Position numbers and translations under genes: made by a program. Below are positions 15,627-23,114 of a stretch of 24,243 bases of DNA, piece by piece (position 1 is the first letter of the stretch; the number at the start of each line of letters is the position of its first letter). Origin of the DNA: Candidatus Rifleibacteriota bacterium (GTDB taxonomy: Bacteria; Riflebacteria; Ozemobacteria; Ozemobacterales; Ozemobacteraceae); contig JAKQKW010000097.1 of the NCBI GenBank assembly GCA_029560455.1, forward strand, positions 1-24,243. Reading direction: 5' to 3'. The notes below the pieces were generated by a model. That model was not told the DNA's origin, searched no databases, and was given only the letters and a program-made list of their open reading frames with translations.

Positions 15627-16829
15627 ATGAAGCAGATTAAAACAATGCTTATCGTTTCACTGATGCTGTTCTGCCACAATCTGGCAGGTGCCCAGCCTGT
15701 ACAGTCGACTCCCGAATACCAGAAGGCGATGCAGCTTCTGGCACAGGGTACATATGAACAGGCTATTGAAGAACTGAAAACGCTGCTTGGCAATGATAAA
15801 TTTCACTCACCGGCGATGGTCGAAATCGGCAAAATCCGCATCAAGCAGGCTGAAGCTGAGATGAGCAATGCGCTGGCCCATTTCAGTGAAGCGGCTGATA
15901 TGCTCAACAGCGGTGTCATGTCTGGCGGTGTGACCGGCCCCGAACTGCCGAAAACCCTTTACGACCTTGCCAGAGTCTACGAAGAACGTATTAAAAACTA
16001 CGTGATGGCTTCAGAAATCTACAACAAGATAATTGAAGAGCACCCGACTTTTCTTGCTATCGACAAGGTATATTTCAATCTTGCCACCTGCCAGGAAGCC
16101 ATGGGCATGTATGAACAGGCTGCCACCAACTACAAGAAGATCGTAACTGATTACGGCTACAGCACCTACTTTCAGGCTGCCCAGGAAAAAATGAAGAAAC
16201 TTTCGATCGGCACCGGCGCCCAGGAAGGCGCAATTGCCGCCCAGGGTGAGATTGCCGCCGATGCCAAAGACGAGCAGGAAATCAAGGCAAACATGGACCT
16301 CGGCGATATGCACGCCGAATCTGGCAACTTCAAGGAAGCGGCCAACGCTTACCGCAAAGCGATTTCGGCGAGCACTGACCCTGATGATGCCATTTCCGGA
16401 TATCGCAAGCTGATCGGCATGCTTGACGAAAAAGAAAAGGATTACCAGGGAGCGGCGAAAGCTCTCGAAGAAATGCTGCAGCGTTTCCCCGATGCGCCGG
16501 GCGGCGAAGATCTCGTCTATCGCCTTGGTCGCATCTATGAGCAGGACATGGATTCGATGAAGACTCAGGTGATCGACGGCAAGATCAGATACCGCAAAAG
16601 CTCTGAAAACGTCGAAAAAGCGATCGATTATTATAATTCGGTAACCGAAAAGTATCCTGATGCCGATGTATCTGCAGATGCCTTTCTGCGCAAAGGCGAA
16701 CTCTACGAAAAGGAACTTAAGGACTATGACAAGGCCCGGGCATCGTATCAGGAATTTCTCAGAAAGTTCCCCGGTCATAGTGAAGCAGACAGCGTCAGAC
16801 AGAAGCTCGACGAAATCGAAGGCTACTGA
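15627..16829 (+). CDS. exported TPR protein (periplasmic)
   Basis: 400 residues. A clear signal peptide is present (MKQIKTMLIVSLMLFCHNLAGA, cleavage after the last Ala), with no lipobox Cys, so the product is probably periplasmic. The mature part is a set of irregular TPR and Sel1/YbgF-like helical repeats: QGTYEQAIEELKTLL, YVMASEIYNKIIEEHP, GMYEQAATNYKKIV, GNFKEAANAYRKAI, DYQGAAKALEEMLQRFP, VEKAIDYYNSVTEKYP and DYDKARASYQEFLRKFP. Repeats ending in 'FP' or 'YP' resemble BamD/YbgF-type modules used in outer-membrane or envelope assembly. An Ala/Gln-rich linker lies at about 192-212. The ATG is preceded by AGGGGA. It is the first gene of the plus-strand operon that continues with the putative outer-membrane protein and HD-GYP genes, and it is divergent from parB. 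An envelope assembly role is inferred. Confidence 0.85.
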   Translation: MKQIKTMLIVSLMLFCHNLAGAQPVQSTPEYQKAMQLLAQGTYEQAIEELKTLLGNDKFHSPAMVEIGKIRIKQAEAEMSNALAHFSEAADMLNSGVMSGGVTGPELPKTLYDLARVYEERIKNYVMASEIYNKIIEEHPTFLAIDKVYFNLATCQEAMGMYEQAATNYKKIVTDYGYSTYFQAAQEKMKKLSIGTGAQEGAIAAQGEIAADAKDEQEIKANMDLGDMHAESGNFKEAANAYRKAISASTDPDDAISGYRKLIGMLDEKEKDYQGAAKALEEMLQRFPDAPGGEDLVYRLGRIYEQDMDSMKTQVIDGKIRYRKSSENVEKAIDYYNSVTEKYPDADVSADAFLRKGELYEKELKDYDKARASYQEFLRKFPGHSEADSVRQKLDEIEGY

Positions 16830-16839
16830 TTCGCATAAT

Positions 16840-17553
16840 TTGCTGAAACAGGGGCGGCAGCGCTTTTTAAAAGCGGGCGTTGCGGCCCTTTTCTATTGTC
16901 TCGGTTTGTGTTTCGCACCGGCGCCGGCCGTGCATGCCAATGCCACGGTTAATGGCCTGAGCGGTACCATGATTGTGCCGGGTCTTGACGTTCTGTCTCC
17001 GGGCGGAGCACGCGCTGCCATTCACATGGTCGGCGAGACCGAATTCAACGAGGCCACGTTTAAAGGCGTTTTCGCTTTTTCTGACGACTCAGAAGTGGCT
17101 ATTGTCAAACGTTTTGCCATTCGTGGCAAGGCCGAGCAGACTGAACCGATGTTCGCCGGCAAATACAAGGTCAGGCCGAACATGGCGGTTGCTGCCGTTC
17201 TCGACCCGAACGAGGGCTACCAGGATTCAGTGATGCTGCTGACCGGCATGCCCGGCAATCGCGTTGTTCTCGGTCTTGGCACCAATATAGCCATGAACCC
17301 TGACGAAAAGAAGGCTTCTTTTGGCCGTTACAGCCAGAAGAGCGCCGAGGTTGACCCGGTGTTCTTTATCATGGGCGCCAGTCTGAATCTGGATATAGAT
17401 ACAAAACTGACGATTGACTATTCGGGTAATGATTTTGTTCTTGGTCTTCGTCACGCTTTTGACGAAGCCCTGAGTCTCGATTTTGGTCTTTACACTCCAA
17501 GCAGGATCTATGACCGGCATCGTTTTATCGTCGGTGCCAACTTTGGGTTTTAA
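16840..17553 (+). CDS. exported putative outer-membrane beta-barrel protein
   Basis: About 237 residues from TTG at 16840, 10 bases after the stop of the TPR gene. The frame is open further upstream, but that part overlaps the TPR gene in another frame and has no ribosome site. The chosen start gives a proper signal peptide: a basic stretch (KQGRQRFLK), a hydrophobic core (AGVAALFYCLGLCF), and a cleavage-like AVHA before Asn. The mature chain begins NATVNGLSGTMIVPGLDVL, similar in style to the 'NGLTGLIxxPTA' opening of YjbH-like and other small outer-membrane proteins. Alternating hydrophobic strands follow, and the last residue is Phe (ANFGF), typical of BAM-inserted barrels. It lacks an ATG near the start, and CTG at 16843 is an alternative. 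No specific function can be given. Three bases separate it from the HD-GYP gene. Confidence 0.65.
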   Translation: MLKQGRQRFLKAGVAALFYCLGLCFAPAPAVHANATVNGLSGTMIVPGLDVLSPGGARAAIHMVGETEFNEATFKGVFAFSDDSEVAIVKRFAIRGKAEQTEPMFAGKYKVRPNMAVAAVLDPNEGYQDSVMLLTGMPGNRVVLGLGTNIAMNPDEKKASFGRYSQKSAEVDPVFFIMGASLNLDIDTKLTIDYSGNDFVLGLRHAFDEALSLDFGLYTPSRIYDRHRFIVGANFGF

Positions 17554-17556
17554 ATT

Positions 17557-18228
17557 ATGCTGATTTCAGTTTTCAATGCAGTTTTGATCGTTCTGGTCAC
17601 CTGGCTTGCCTATCGTTATTTCGAATTGCGCGAACGCACCAGCCCGACTGAAGAGCGCTATTCCCAGTTTGTTTCGGGTGTTGCCTCGATCGTTGACCGC
17701 ATCGAAGGCTATGATGCCGCCCATTCACTCGAAGTTGCACAGACTGCCGAAAAAATCGCTGCCGCCGCCGGCTTTGAAGGCGAACAGCTGCAGGCTCTCA
17801 AGGCTGCAGCGATGTTGCACGATGTCGGCGAAACCCTTCTGCCGCGTGAAATTCTGCGCACCGCCGAACGCCTCAATGACGAGCAGACTTATCTGATGCG
17901 CACCCACCCGCTGCTTGGCGAACTGCACCTGAAAAGCCGTATGCAGGCTCCCGATGAAGTGCCAGCCATTATCCGCTGGCATCACGAACGCTGGGATGGT
18001 CTTGGTTACCCTGATAATCTCAAGGGCGAAGAGATTCCGAAAGCTGCCCGCATTCTCGCCATCGCCGACGCCATTTCAGCAATGCGCCATTCAAGGTCAT
18101 ATCGTCTGAAGCAGTATAAAAGCCAGAAAGACATCGATGCCGAAATCGAGCGTCAGGCCGGTCTGCAGTTTGACCCCGAACTGGCTGCACTCTGGCTGAA
18201 GCTGTCGCCGGCCGCCGGGAACAACTGA
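17557..18228 (+). CDS. membrane-anchored HD-GYP domain protein (cyclic di-nucleotide phosphodiesterase-like)
   Basis: 223 residues. One N-terminal membrane segment (about 2-19) anchors a cytoplasmic HD-GYP domain (about 35-190). Visible motifs: HSLEVA (56-61), LHDVGE (87-92) with the HD pair H88/D89, HPLLGE (117-122), HHERWDGLGYP (142-152) with the GYP signature, and ILAIADAISAM (166-176) with the late Asp. HD-GYP proteins hydrolyse c-di-GMP or, in some subgroups, cGAMP. The usual Lys of HDxGK is Glu here (HDVGE), which may alter the metal centre or catalysis. No GAF, PAS or receiver domain is attached, so input must come through the membrane segment or a partner. The ATG lies 3 bases after the preceding stop and the next gene starts 1 base after its own stop, so it is inside a tight operon with envelope genes. 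Confidence 0.88.
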   Translation: MLISVFNAVLIVLVTWLAYRYFELRERTSPTEERYSQFVSGVASIVDRIEGYDAAHSLEVAQTAEKIAAAAGFEGEQLQALKAAAMLHDVGETLLPREILRTAERLNDEQTYLMRTHPLLGELHLKSRMQAPDEVPAIIRWHHERWDGLGYPDNLKGEEIPKAARILAIADAISAMRHSRSYRLKQYKSQKDIDAEIERQAGLQFDPELAALWLKLSPAAGNN

Positions 18229-18229
18229 A

Positions 18230-19168
18230 ATGCTGCGTCTGCAATCATCATGGCTGCTTGAAGCGGTAGGGGAAATAGGTGGCGTTGACTCGATCTTTTT
18301 TCCGTGTTTTCATCGCTTTTCAGCTCTGAACTGGCTCAGCCGCAAAGAAATTACCCTCTATCTCAATTCACCCATTGACAGTCAGGCTATGCTGGCGCGT
18401 GCATGGTTGAACAGCCGTGATGGCGGTTTCAGCGAAAAAAATCTTCAGAAGTTCAATCAGGTGATCAAAAAGCCGCTCGAACTCGAAATGAACCCGTTCA
18501 AGACCTGGAAAGACCGCCTGTTTACCAGCAAACAGCTGGATTACCTGTTTTACTGGCGCGAAGCCGCTTACGAGATCGATGATGAAAAACAGCGCGAAAT
18601 CTTCTGGGCCGCCGTTTATCAGATACTCTCTTACTGGCTCACCAGCAAGGGTTTTGTGAGTCGGCAGACGCTCGAACCTGATCAGATAATGGCTTTTTGC
18701 CTTGAACAGCATCGCAGTTTCGTCAAAGGTCGAACTGGTCGCATCGAGATTTCAAACATCGCTCTCGACGAACTTGCAGTCGATCGTAACCCGCTGGTCG
18801 CTTTTCCGCTGATGTTCGACGACGAAGAAACTCAGGAAGCAGAACTGCAGACCGTCTTTTATGCGTGGTTTCACGGTCATGCCGATCTGGAGCAGGCTCG
18901 CCGCGACATAAAAAACTGCCTGCGTCGCTACCTTATTTCATTTGAGAAGACACCCGATTATTCGACTTTTGTGCGTCTGGCCGCAAATGCTGACATGGCG
19001 GTTCTCTGCTGGTCAGGCCGCGACCTGCCGCCAAAACTCTACGAACAGGAAATCGTCGAACCGATGCGCAGCGCCTTTTCATCGCGCTACGGCCAGTCAC
19101 GCCTGTTCTTCAAAGCTGTTGACCGCTCGATCGACGCCTACGATTACCTGCTCGTTTTTCACGGCTGA
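18230..19168 (+). CDS. hypothetical protein, possibly a decayed D12-class DNA methyltransferase fold
   Basis: 312 residues, cytoplasmic, no signal or membrane segment. I do not recognise it with confidence. The order of segments resembles D12-class adenine methyltransferases. Residues 21-36 (SIFFPCFHRFSALNWL) sit where the SAM motif 'DLFxGSGxxSxxL' would be, followed by a strand and 'NSPIDSQAMLARAWLNS' (46-62) where 'NDIxxYxxxxxxALIxN' is expected. Then LFTSKQLDYLFYWREA (97-112) resembles 'xFTxxNxxKIDxIRxxI'. Residues about 189-215 would hold the catalytic DPPY, but read PLMFDDEE. Both the glycine loop and DPPY are missing, so it should not methylate DNA. The gene starts 1 base after the HD-GYP stop and is the last of the operon, suggesting a regulatory or structural role linked to it. 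The D12 link is an inference from pattern only. Confidence 0.6.
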   Translation: MLRLQSSWLLEAVGEIGGVDSIFFPCFHRFSALNWLSRKEITLYLNSPIDSQAMLARAWLNSRDGGFSEKNLQKFNQVIKKPLELEMNPFKTWKDRLFTSKQLDYLFYWREAAYEIDDEKQREIFWAAVYQILSYWLTSKGFVSRQTLEPDQIMAFCLEQHRSFVKGRTGRIEISNIALDELAVDRNPLVAFPLMFDDEETQEAELQTVFYAWFHGHADLEQARRDIKNCLRRYLISFEKTPDYSTFVRLAANADMAVLCWSGRDLPPKLYEQEIVEPMRSAFSSRYGQSRLFFKAVDRSIDAYDYLLVFHG

Positions 19169-19251
19169 CCTGGATCAGTATTTGATTTTTTCGTGTTGCA
19201 GCAGAGTGAATTACAATGCTTTGTGTAATTTTTCACTTGCCTGATCCAGAG
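19169..19251. repeat. nested inverted repeat after the HD-GYP operon
   Basis: Perfect 9-base arms CTGGATCAG (19170-19178) and CTGATCCAG (19241-19249) enclose a second inverted repeat: GTGAATTACA (19206-19215) pairs with TGTAA (19224-19228) and TTCAC (19232-19236), leaving a 3-T bulge and an 8-base loop. A run of six T follows the left arm (19186-19191). It begins one base after the stop codon. It may end the upstream transcript or be a structured RNA element; it is not a textbook terminator because no T-run follows the right arms. Confidence 0.55.
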
Positions 19252-19275
19252 GTTTATTTGGGGGCGGGGATGTGT

Positions 19276-19281
19276 TACAAT
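19276..19281 (+). promoter_or_regulatory. putative -10 box of the DUF4352/TPR gene
   Basis: TACAAT lies only 10 bases before the ATG at 19292, with TG two bases further upstream but no good -35 (TTTATT at 19253-19258 at 17 bases). If used, transcription would start about 3-5 bases before the ATG and the mRNA would be nearly leaderless. No ribosome site is seen between it and the ATG. Confidence 0.4.
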
Positions 19282-19291
19282 ACCTGCCACT

Positions 19292-20455
19292 ATGCACAGA
19301 AAGATTTATTTTGTTCTGTTAATTCTTTTCGTCTTCTTTTGTTCACCCGCTCTGCTGGCGCAGGCTGGCGGGCCGGTGTTCTTCATGGGTGAAGACGTGC
19401 TGCACCCTTCGGGCTTTGTGCTGACCGTCAACGAATACGTCAGGCGCCCGTTTCAGTCGGGGCTCGGCGGTCAGGCCCGCCAGGACGAAGTTTATATCAA
19501 TCTGACGATGGTTAATACCGGTGTCAAAACCTTCTCGATCGACCCGCTGAAAGATTTCGAACTTGAGCTGCATAACACTTTTCCGGCTGTAATCGACCAG
19601 GAAGGCCGGGCGGCGAAAAACTCTTTCAATGTTTTTCCGAGCACCCAGTCGCGTATCGACCTTTATTTCAAGGTCGACAGCGAACAGAAAATCGCGCCGG
19701 TGCTCAAATTCAAGCTCGAAGACTCAACCGTCGGCGTCGTCTGCGATGCTGAACTCGAAAAACTTCTGCAGAAAGCCGAAGATGGCCCGTTGCCAACCGA
19801 AGAGGCTGTCAGAATCGGTCAGGCGCTGATTAATGCCGGTCGCTTTTCTGAAGCTGAAAAGATCGTTAAGCCGGCGCTTGAACGCGACCCGGCCAATACG
19901 CAGCTGCTGTTGCAGATGGCCAGTGTCGAAGATGCCAGCTATAACCGTGAAAATGTCGGTTTCTACCTGCAGCAGATTAATCCGGGCAGCATCAGCAGCC
20001 AGCAGGAAGCCTTTGCGGTCGGCCGCATGGCCGTCAGTCTCGGCTTTTACCCGCTCGCGATTGCCGTGCTCGAACCATTTGCCAGTACCGGCCGACTTGA
20101 AAATCAGCAGAAACTGCTGCTGGCACGTGCCTATTATTATGAGAACCGCCTTACCGAGAGCGAGCATTTGCTGACGCCTTTACTGGCCGCCGGCACTGCT
20201 GAGCATACCGCCTTTTTCACGATGGGCAATCTTTATGACAAGAAAAACGAGCTCAACAAGGCTATCGAATACTGGGAAAAAGCGGTCGAAATTGAACCGA
20301 ATTACGCCGAAGCACAATATAACCTTGGCGTCGGCTATTTCAAACTTAAAAAACTTGATAAGGCCCGCGAATGCTGGGAAAGGGTACGCCTGCTGCGACC
20401 CGATTCTGAGACACTGCTGGCCGCCGAAGAGGCACTCAAGGCAACCGAATACTGA
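19292..20455 (+). CDS. exported DUF4352-like plus TPR protein
   Basis: 387 residues. The signal peptide is MHRKIYFVLLILFVFFCSPA followed by LLAQA, with cleavage near residue 25; the Cys at 17 is not in a convincing lipobox, so periplasmic is more likely than lipoprotein. Residues about 29-150 form an Ig-like beta domain of the DUF4352 kind: GFVLTVNEYVRRPF, EVYINLTMVNTG, FELELHN, then 'FNVFPSTQSRIDLYFKV' and a closing LKFKLED. From about 165 to the end are TPR-like repeats; the last two are canonical and carry the same Trp in helix B (AIEYWEKAVEIEP, ARECWERVRLLRP) as the cytoplasmic 20-repeat protein in this window. It probably binds an envelope partner. No ribosome site is apparent, while a -10-like TACAAT lies just upstream. 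trpS follows after 62 bases with its own strong ribosome site. Confidence 0.82.
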   Translation: MHRKIYFVLLILFVFFCSPALLAQAGGPVFFMGEDVLHPSGFVLTVNEYVRRPFQSGLGGQARQDEVYINLTMVNTGVKTFSIDPLKDFELELHNTFPAVIDQEGRAAKNSFNVFPSTQSRIDLYFKVDSEQKIAPVLKFKLEDSTVGVVCDAELEKLLQKAEDGPLPTEEAVRIGQALINAGRFSEAEKIVKPALERDPANTQLLLQMASVEDASYNRENVGFYLQQINPGSISSQQEAFAVGRMAVSLGFYPLAIAVLEPFASTGRLENQQKLLLARAYYYENRLTESEHLLTPLLAAGTAEHTAFFTMGNLYDKKNELNKAIEYWEKAVEIEPNYAEAQYNLGVGYFKLKKLDKARECWERVRLLRPDSETLLAAEEALKATEY

Positions 20456-20517
20456 TGGGCCCGCGTGGCTCTGAAAGCTGATAAAACAGGACTTTAGCTG
20501 CACAACAGGAGATAACA

Positions 20518-21501
20518 ATGGCAAAGAAAAGACTGGTAAGCGGAATGAGAACCACCGGTTCTCTGCATCTGGGGCATCTCGAAGGCACCCTCAAAAACTG
20601 GGTCGCCCTCCAGGAAAAATACGAATGCTTCTTCTTTGCCGCCGTCTGGCACGCTTTTACTGACCGTCTCAAAATCGACAATCTTCCTGAAGTCATCGAT
20701 GAAATGATTGTCGACTGGCTCAGCGTCGGTATCGACCCCGAAAAATCAGTCATCATGCGCCAGTCTTCGATGCTCGAGCATGCCGAACTGGCCGTGATTC
20801 TCAGTAATATGACACCGCTCGGCTGGCTCGAGCGCTGCCCGACTTTCAAAGACGATGTGCGCGACGACGAAGCCCGTTCGACCGTTTCGCTCGGCAAACT
20901 GATGTACCCGGTGTTGATGACCGCCGACATCGCCTGCTACAATGCTGAAGTCGTTCCGGTCGGCCGTGATCAGCTGCCGCATCTCGAACTCAGTCGCGAA
21001 ATCATCAGGCGCTTCAACGGCAATTATGGTGACATCCTCAAAGAGCCCGAAGCGATTCTGTCGTCAGTGCCGATGCTGCTCGGTATCGACAAACGCAAAA
21101 TGAGCAAATCTTATAACAACAGCATCGAACTGCGCGAAACGCCAGCCAGTCTCAAGGATAAAATTCAGCAGATGATCACCGACCCGCAGCGCGTACGCCG
21201 CAATGACCCGGGTGACCCCGAAGTCTGCACCGTTTACGCCTACCACAAGATTTATACGCCCGACCGTCTCGAAGAGCTCGGGGCCGGTTGCCGCAGCGCC
21301 GCCATCGGCTGCCGCGACTGCAAAAACATTCTGTTCGAACGCATCAACGCCATGCTCGAGCCGATCCGCCAGCGCCGCGAAGAGATCAAGGCCCGCCCGG
21401 GTTACATCGCCGACGTTCTCGCTGCCGGCGAAAAACGCGCGCACGAGGTTGCCGGTGAGACGATGCATTCAGTGCGAAAGGCAATGGGTTTCCTTTATTA
21501 A
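20518..21501 (+). CDS. trpS: tryptophanyl-tRNA synthetase, [4Fe-4S]-type
   Basis: 327 residues, the usual length for a bacterial TrpRS, a class I synthetase charging tRNA-Trp in the cytoplasm. The HIGH motif is HLGH (17-20) within SGMRTTGSLHLGHLEG, and KMSKS is at 194-198 (KRKMSKSYNNSI). The opening 'SGMRxTGxLHLGHLxG' is of the Thermotoga type rather than the 'QPTGxLHLGNYLGA' of E. coli. Four cysteines, C237, C258, C265 and C268, are spaced C-x20-C-x6-C-x2-C, close to the C-x22-C-x6-C-x2-C that holds a [4Fe-4S] cluster near the anticodon site in Thermotoga maritima TrpRS. The ATG has AGGAG 8 bases upstream. Its stop (TAA) overlaps the scpA ATG by one base, so it is coupled to the condensin genes. 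Confidence 0.95.
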   Translation: MAKKRLVSGMRTTGSLHLGHLEGTLKNWVALQEKYECFFFAAVWHAFTDRLKIDNLPEVIDEMIVDWLSVGIDPEKSVIMRQSSMLEHAELAVILSNMTPLGWLERCPTFKDDVRDDEARSTVSLGKLMYPVLMTADIACYNAEVVPVGRDQLPHLELSREIIRRFNGNYGDILKEPEAILSSVPMLLGIDKRKMSKSYNNSIELRETPASLKDKIQQMITDPQRVRRNDPGDPEVCTVYAYHKIYTPDRLEELGAGCRSAAIGCRDCKNILFERINAMLEPIRQRREEIKARPGYIADVLAAGEKRAHEVAGETMHSVRKAMGFLY

Positions 21502-22361
21502 TGAGCGCCTACCAGGTAAAACTTCCGGTCTTTGAAGGCCCGTTCGATCTGCTCTATCACCTGATTGAAGAGCAGAAGATCAATATTTACGATATTCCGA
21601 TCGCACACATCGCCGGTCAGTATCTCGAATACCTGCAGATGATGGAAATCCTCGACATGGAAGTCGCTTCCGGCTTTCTTATCATGGCTGCCACGCTTCT
21701 CGAAATCAAATCGAAAATGCTGCTGCCGAAAGAAAAGCCCGAAGAGATCAGGTCGGGTGACGAAGACATCGACGAGAGCATGTATGAAGAAGATGCCCGC
21801 GCCGGCCTCGTGGAAAAACTGCTCGAATACCGGCGTTTCAAACTCGTCGCACTGCAGCTGCGTGAGATGGAACGCAGCGCCTCGCGCATCTTTACCCGTT
21901 CGTCTGACCTCGAGCGCGGCCCAGAAGAGATTCTCGAAATCAATATCGGGCCGGTCGAGCTGCTGAATATCTTTCATGCGCTTGTCAGACGCCGGCTCAG
22001 CCCGCCGATTCACCGGGTTGTTCTTGAAAAAATAGGTATTCTCGACCGCATCAATGAAATTCGCGATATGCTCAAGAAATTCAAGGGCGAAGTCACCTTC
22101 GGCAAACTGCTGAAAAAGGGTGCCACCCGCTACGAAACGGTGCTGTCGTTCATGGCTGTTCTCGAAATGGCACGCACCGGCGAACTTGCTTTTGCCCAGA
22201 AAGCCAACTTCGAACCCATCGTTCTGCGGCAGGGCAAAAACGGGCGCCCCGCACCTGAAGCCGAACTGCCTGCCGACCCTGAAAAGCCCGAAGAATTTGC
22301 CAATGCCGACGAAATGCTTTCTGAAGAAGAGAACCTGACCGTCGCAGAAACTCAGGAGTGA
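21501..22361 (+). CDS. scpA: segregation and condensation protein ScpA (kleisin)
   Basis: 286 residues, cytoplasmic. The N-terminus LPVFEGPFDLLYHLIEEQKI (8-27) and IYDIPIAHIAGQYLEYL (30-46) is the classic ScpA opening that binds the SMC neck; ASGFLIMAATLLEIKSKMLL follows at about 57-76. The C-terminal winged helix that binds the SMC cap lies at about 195-240 (VTFGKLLKKGATRYETVLSFMAVLEMA region). Residues 245-286 are an acidic, probably flexible, extension. ScpA bridges SMC and ScpB in the condensin that organises the chromosome. It overlaps the trpS stop by one base (TAATG) and is followed directly by scpB. No smc gene is in the window. Confidence 0.95.
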   Translation: MSAYQVKLPVFEGPFDLLYHLIEEQKINIYDIPIAHIAGQYLEYLQMMEILDMEVASGFLIMAATLLEIKSKMLLPKEKPEEIRSGDEDIDESMYEEDARAGLVEKLLEYRRFKLVALQLREMERSASRIFTRSSDLERGPEEILEINIGPVELLNIFHALVRRRLSPPIHRVVLEKIGILDRINEIRDMLKKFKGEVTFGKLLKKGATRYETVLSFMAVLEMARTGELAFAQKANFEPIVLRQGKNGRPAPEAELPADPEKPEEFANADEMLSEEENLTVAETQE

Positions 22362-22363
22362 CC

Positions 22364-23113
22364 ATGGAAAACAGCGAAAATAACATAAATCAGACAACCG
22401 AAGAAATAGTCGAAACCCACGAACAGCAGCCGGTTGCCGAACCCCGTGAGGAAGCTAGTTTTGAACTGCTTTGTGCGGCTCTCGACGGTCTGCTTCTGGT
22501 TCAGAACAAGCCAATCAGCATCGAAAAGCTCGCCGCCGTTCTGTCGATTTCTCCTGAACGGGTGACTGAAGTCGTACAGGCCCGCAAAAAGGCCTACGAT
22601 GAAGACGAAAAAAGCGGCCTGCAGATCGCCATTCTCGAAAACGGGGTGCAGCTGGCAACCAAGGCGCGCATTTCGCAATTCATTCAGCGGCTCGACGGCC
22701 AGAAGCTCGTTTCCCTGTCGCTACCGGCACTCGAAACCCTTTCGGTAATCGCTTTCAAACAGCCGATCACCAGAGCCGAAGTCGATGCTATCCGCGGCGT
22801 CAGCTGCGATGGCGTCATTTCGAACCTGCTCGAAAAGAAGCTGATCTATGTTTCGGGCGAAAAGCAGGTGCTTGGCAAGCCGCGCCTCTATTCAACCACT
22901 CAGGATTTTCTCTATTATTTCGGCATGAAGAGCCTCAAGGAACTGCCGGTTCCGTCGGTTGACATCCCTGATCAGCTGACCCCCGAAGGGCAGAAAGAAG
23001 AAGCGGTCAGAGACCAGCGTGCCAGTGAAAAAGAATTCAACGATAGTCAGGGACTTATGCCGATAGAAGATAATAGCGCTGATTCGGTTCCAACTCAGAC
23101 CCCGGAGAACTAG
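22364..23113 (+). CDS. scpB: segregation and condensation protein ScpB
   Basis: 249 residues from ATG at 22364, which has AGGAG 5 bases upstream; an in-frame GTG at 22358 overlaps that ribosome site and is less likely. The first 30 residues are polar and acidic. Two winged-helix domains follow: residues about 31-110 (LLCAALDGLLLVQNKPISI opening) and about 111-190, including LPALETLSVIAFKQPITRAE, VDAIRGVSCDGVISNLLEK and the strand GKPRLYSTTQDFLYYFG. These are diagnostic of ScpB. It dimerises and clamps the centre of ScpA in the SMC-ScpAB condensin. The C-terminal 50 residues are acidic and probably disordered. The start is 2 bases after the scpA stop; the M16 peptidase starts 1 base after its own stop. 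Confidence 0.95.
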   Translation: MENSENNINQTTEEIVETHEQQPVAEPREEASFELLCAALDGLLLVQNKPISIEKLAAVLSISPERVTEVVQARKKAYDEDEKSGLQIAILENGVQLATKARISQFIQRLDGQKLVSLSLPALETLSVIAFKQPITRAEVDAIRGVSCDGVISNLLEKKLIYVSGEKQVLGKPRLYSTTQDFLYYFGMKSLKELPVPSVDIPDQLTPEGQKEEAVRDQRASEKEFNDSQGLMPIEDNSADSVPTQTPEN

Positions 23114-23114
23114 T

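Noticed and set aside
16660..16839. Upstream extension of the outer-membrane protein frame into the TPR gene
   Set aside because: It would overlap 170 bases of the TPR gene in another frame and would bury the signal peptide internally; TTG at 16840 gives a normal exported N-terminus.
21498..22397. Long minus-strand open frame opposite scpA
   Set aside because: It mirrors scpA, a certain gene with diagnostic motifs; its translation is Phe/Val-rich with no domain, and no ribosome site is evident.
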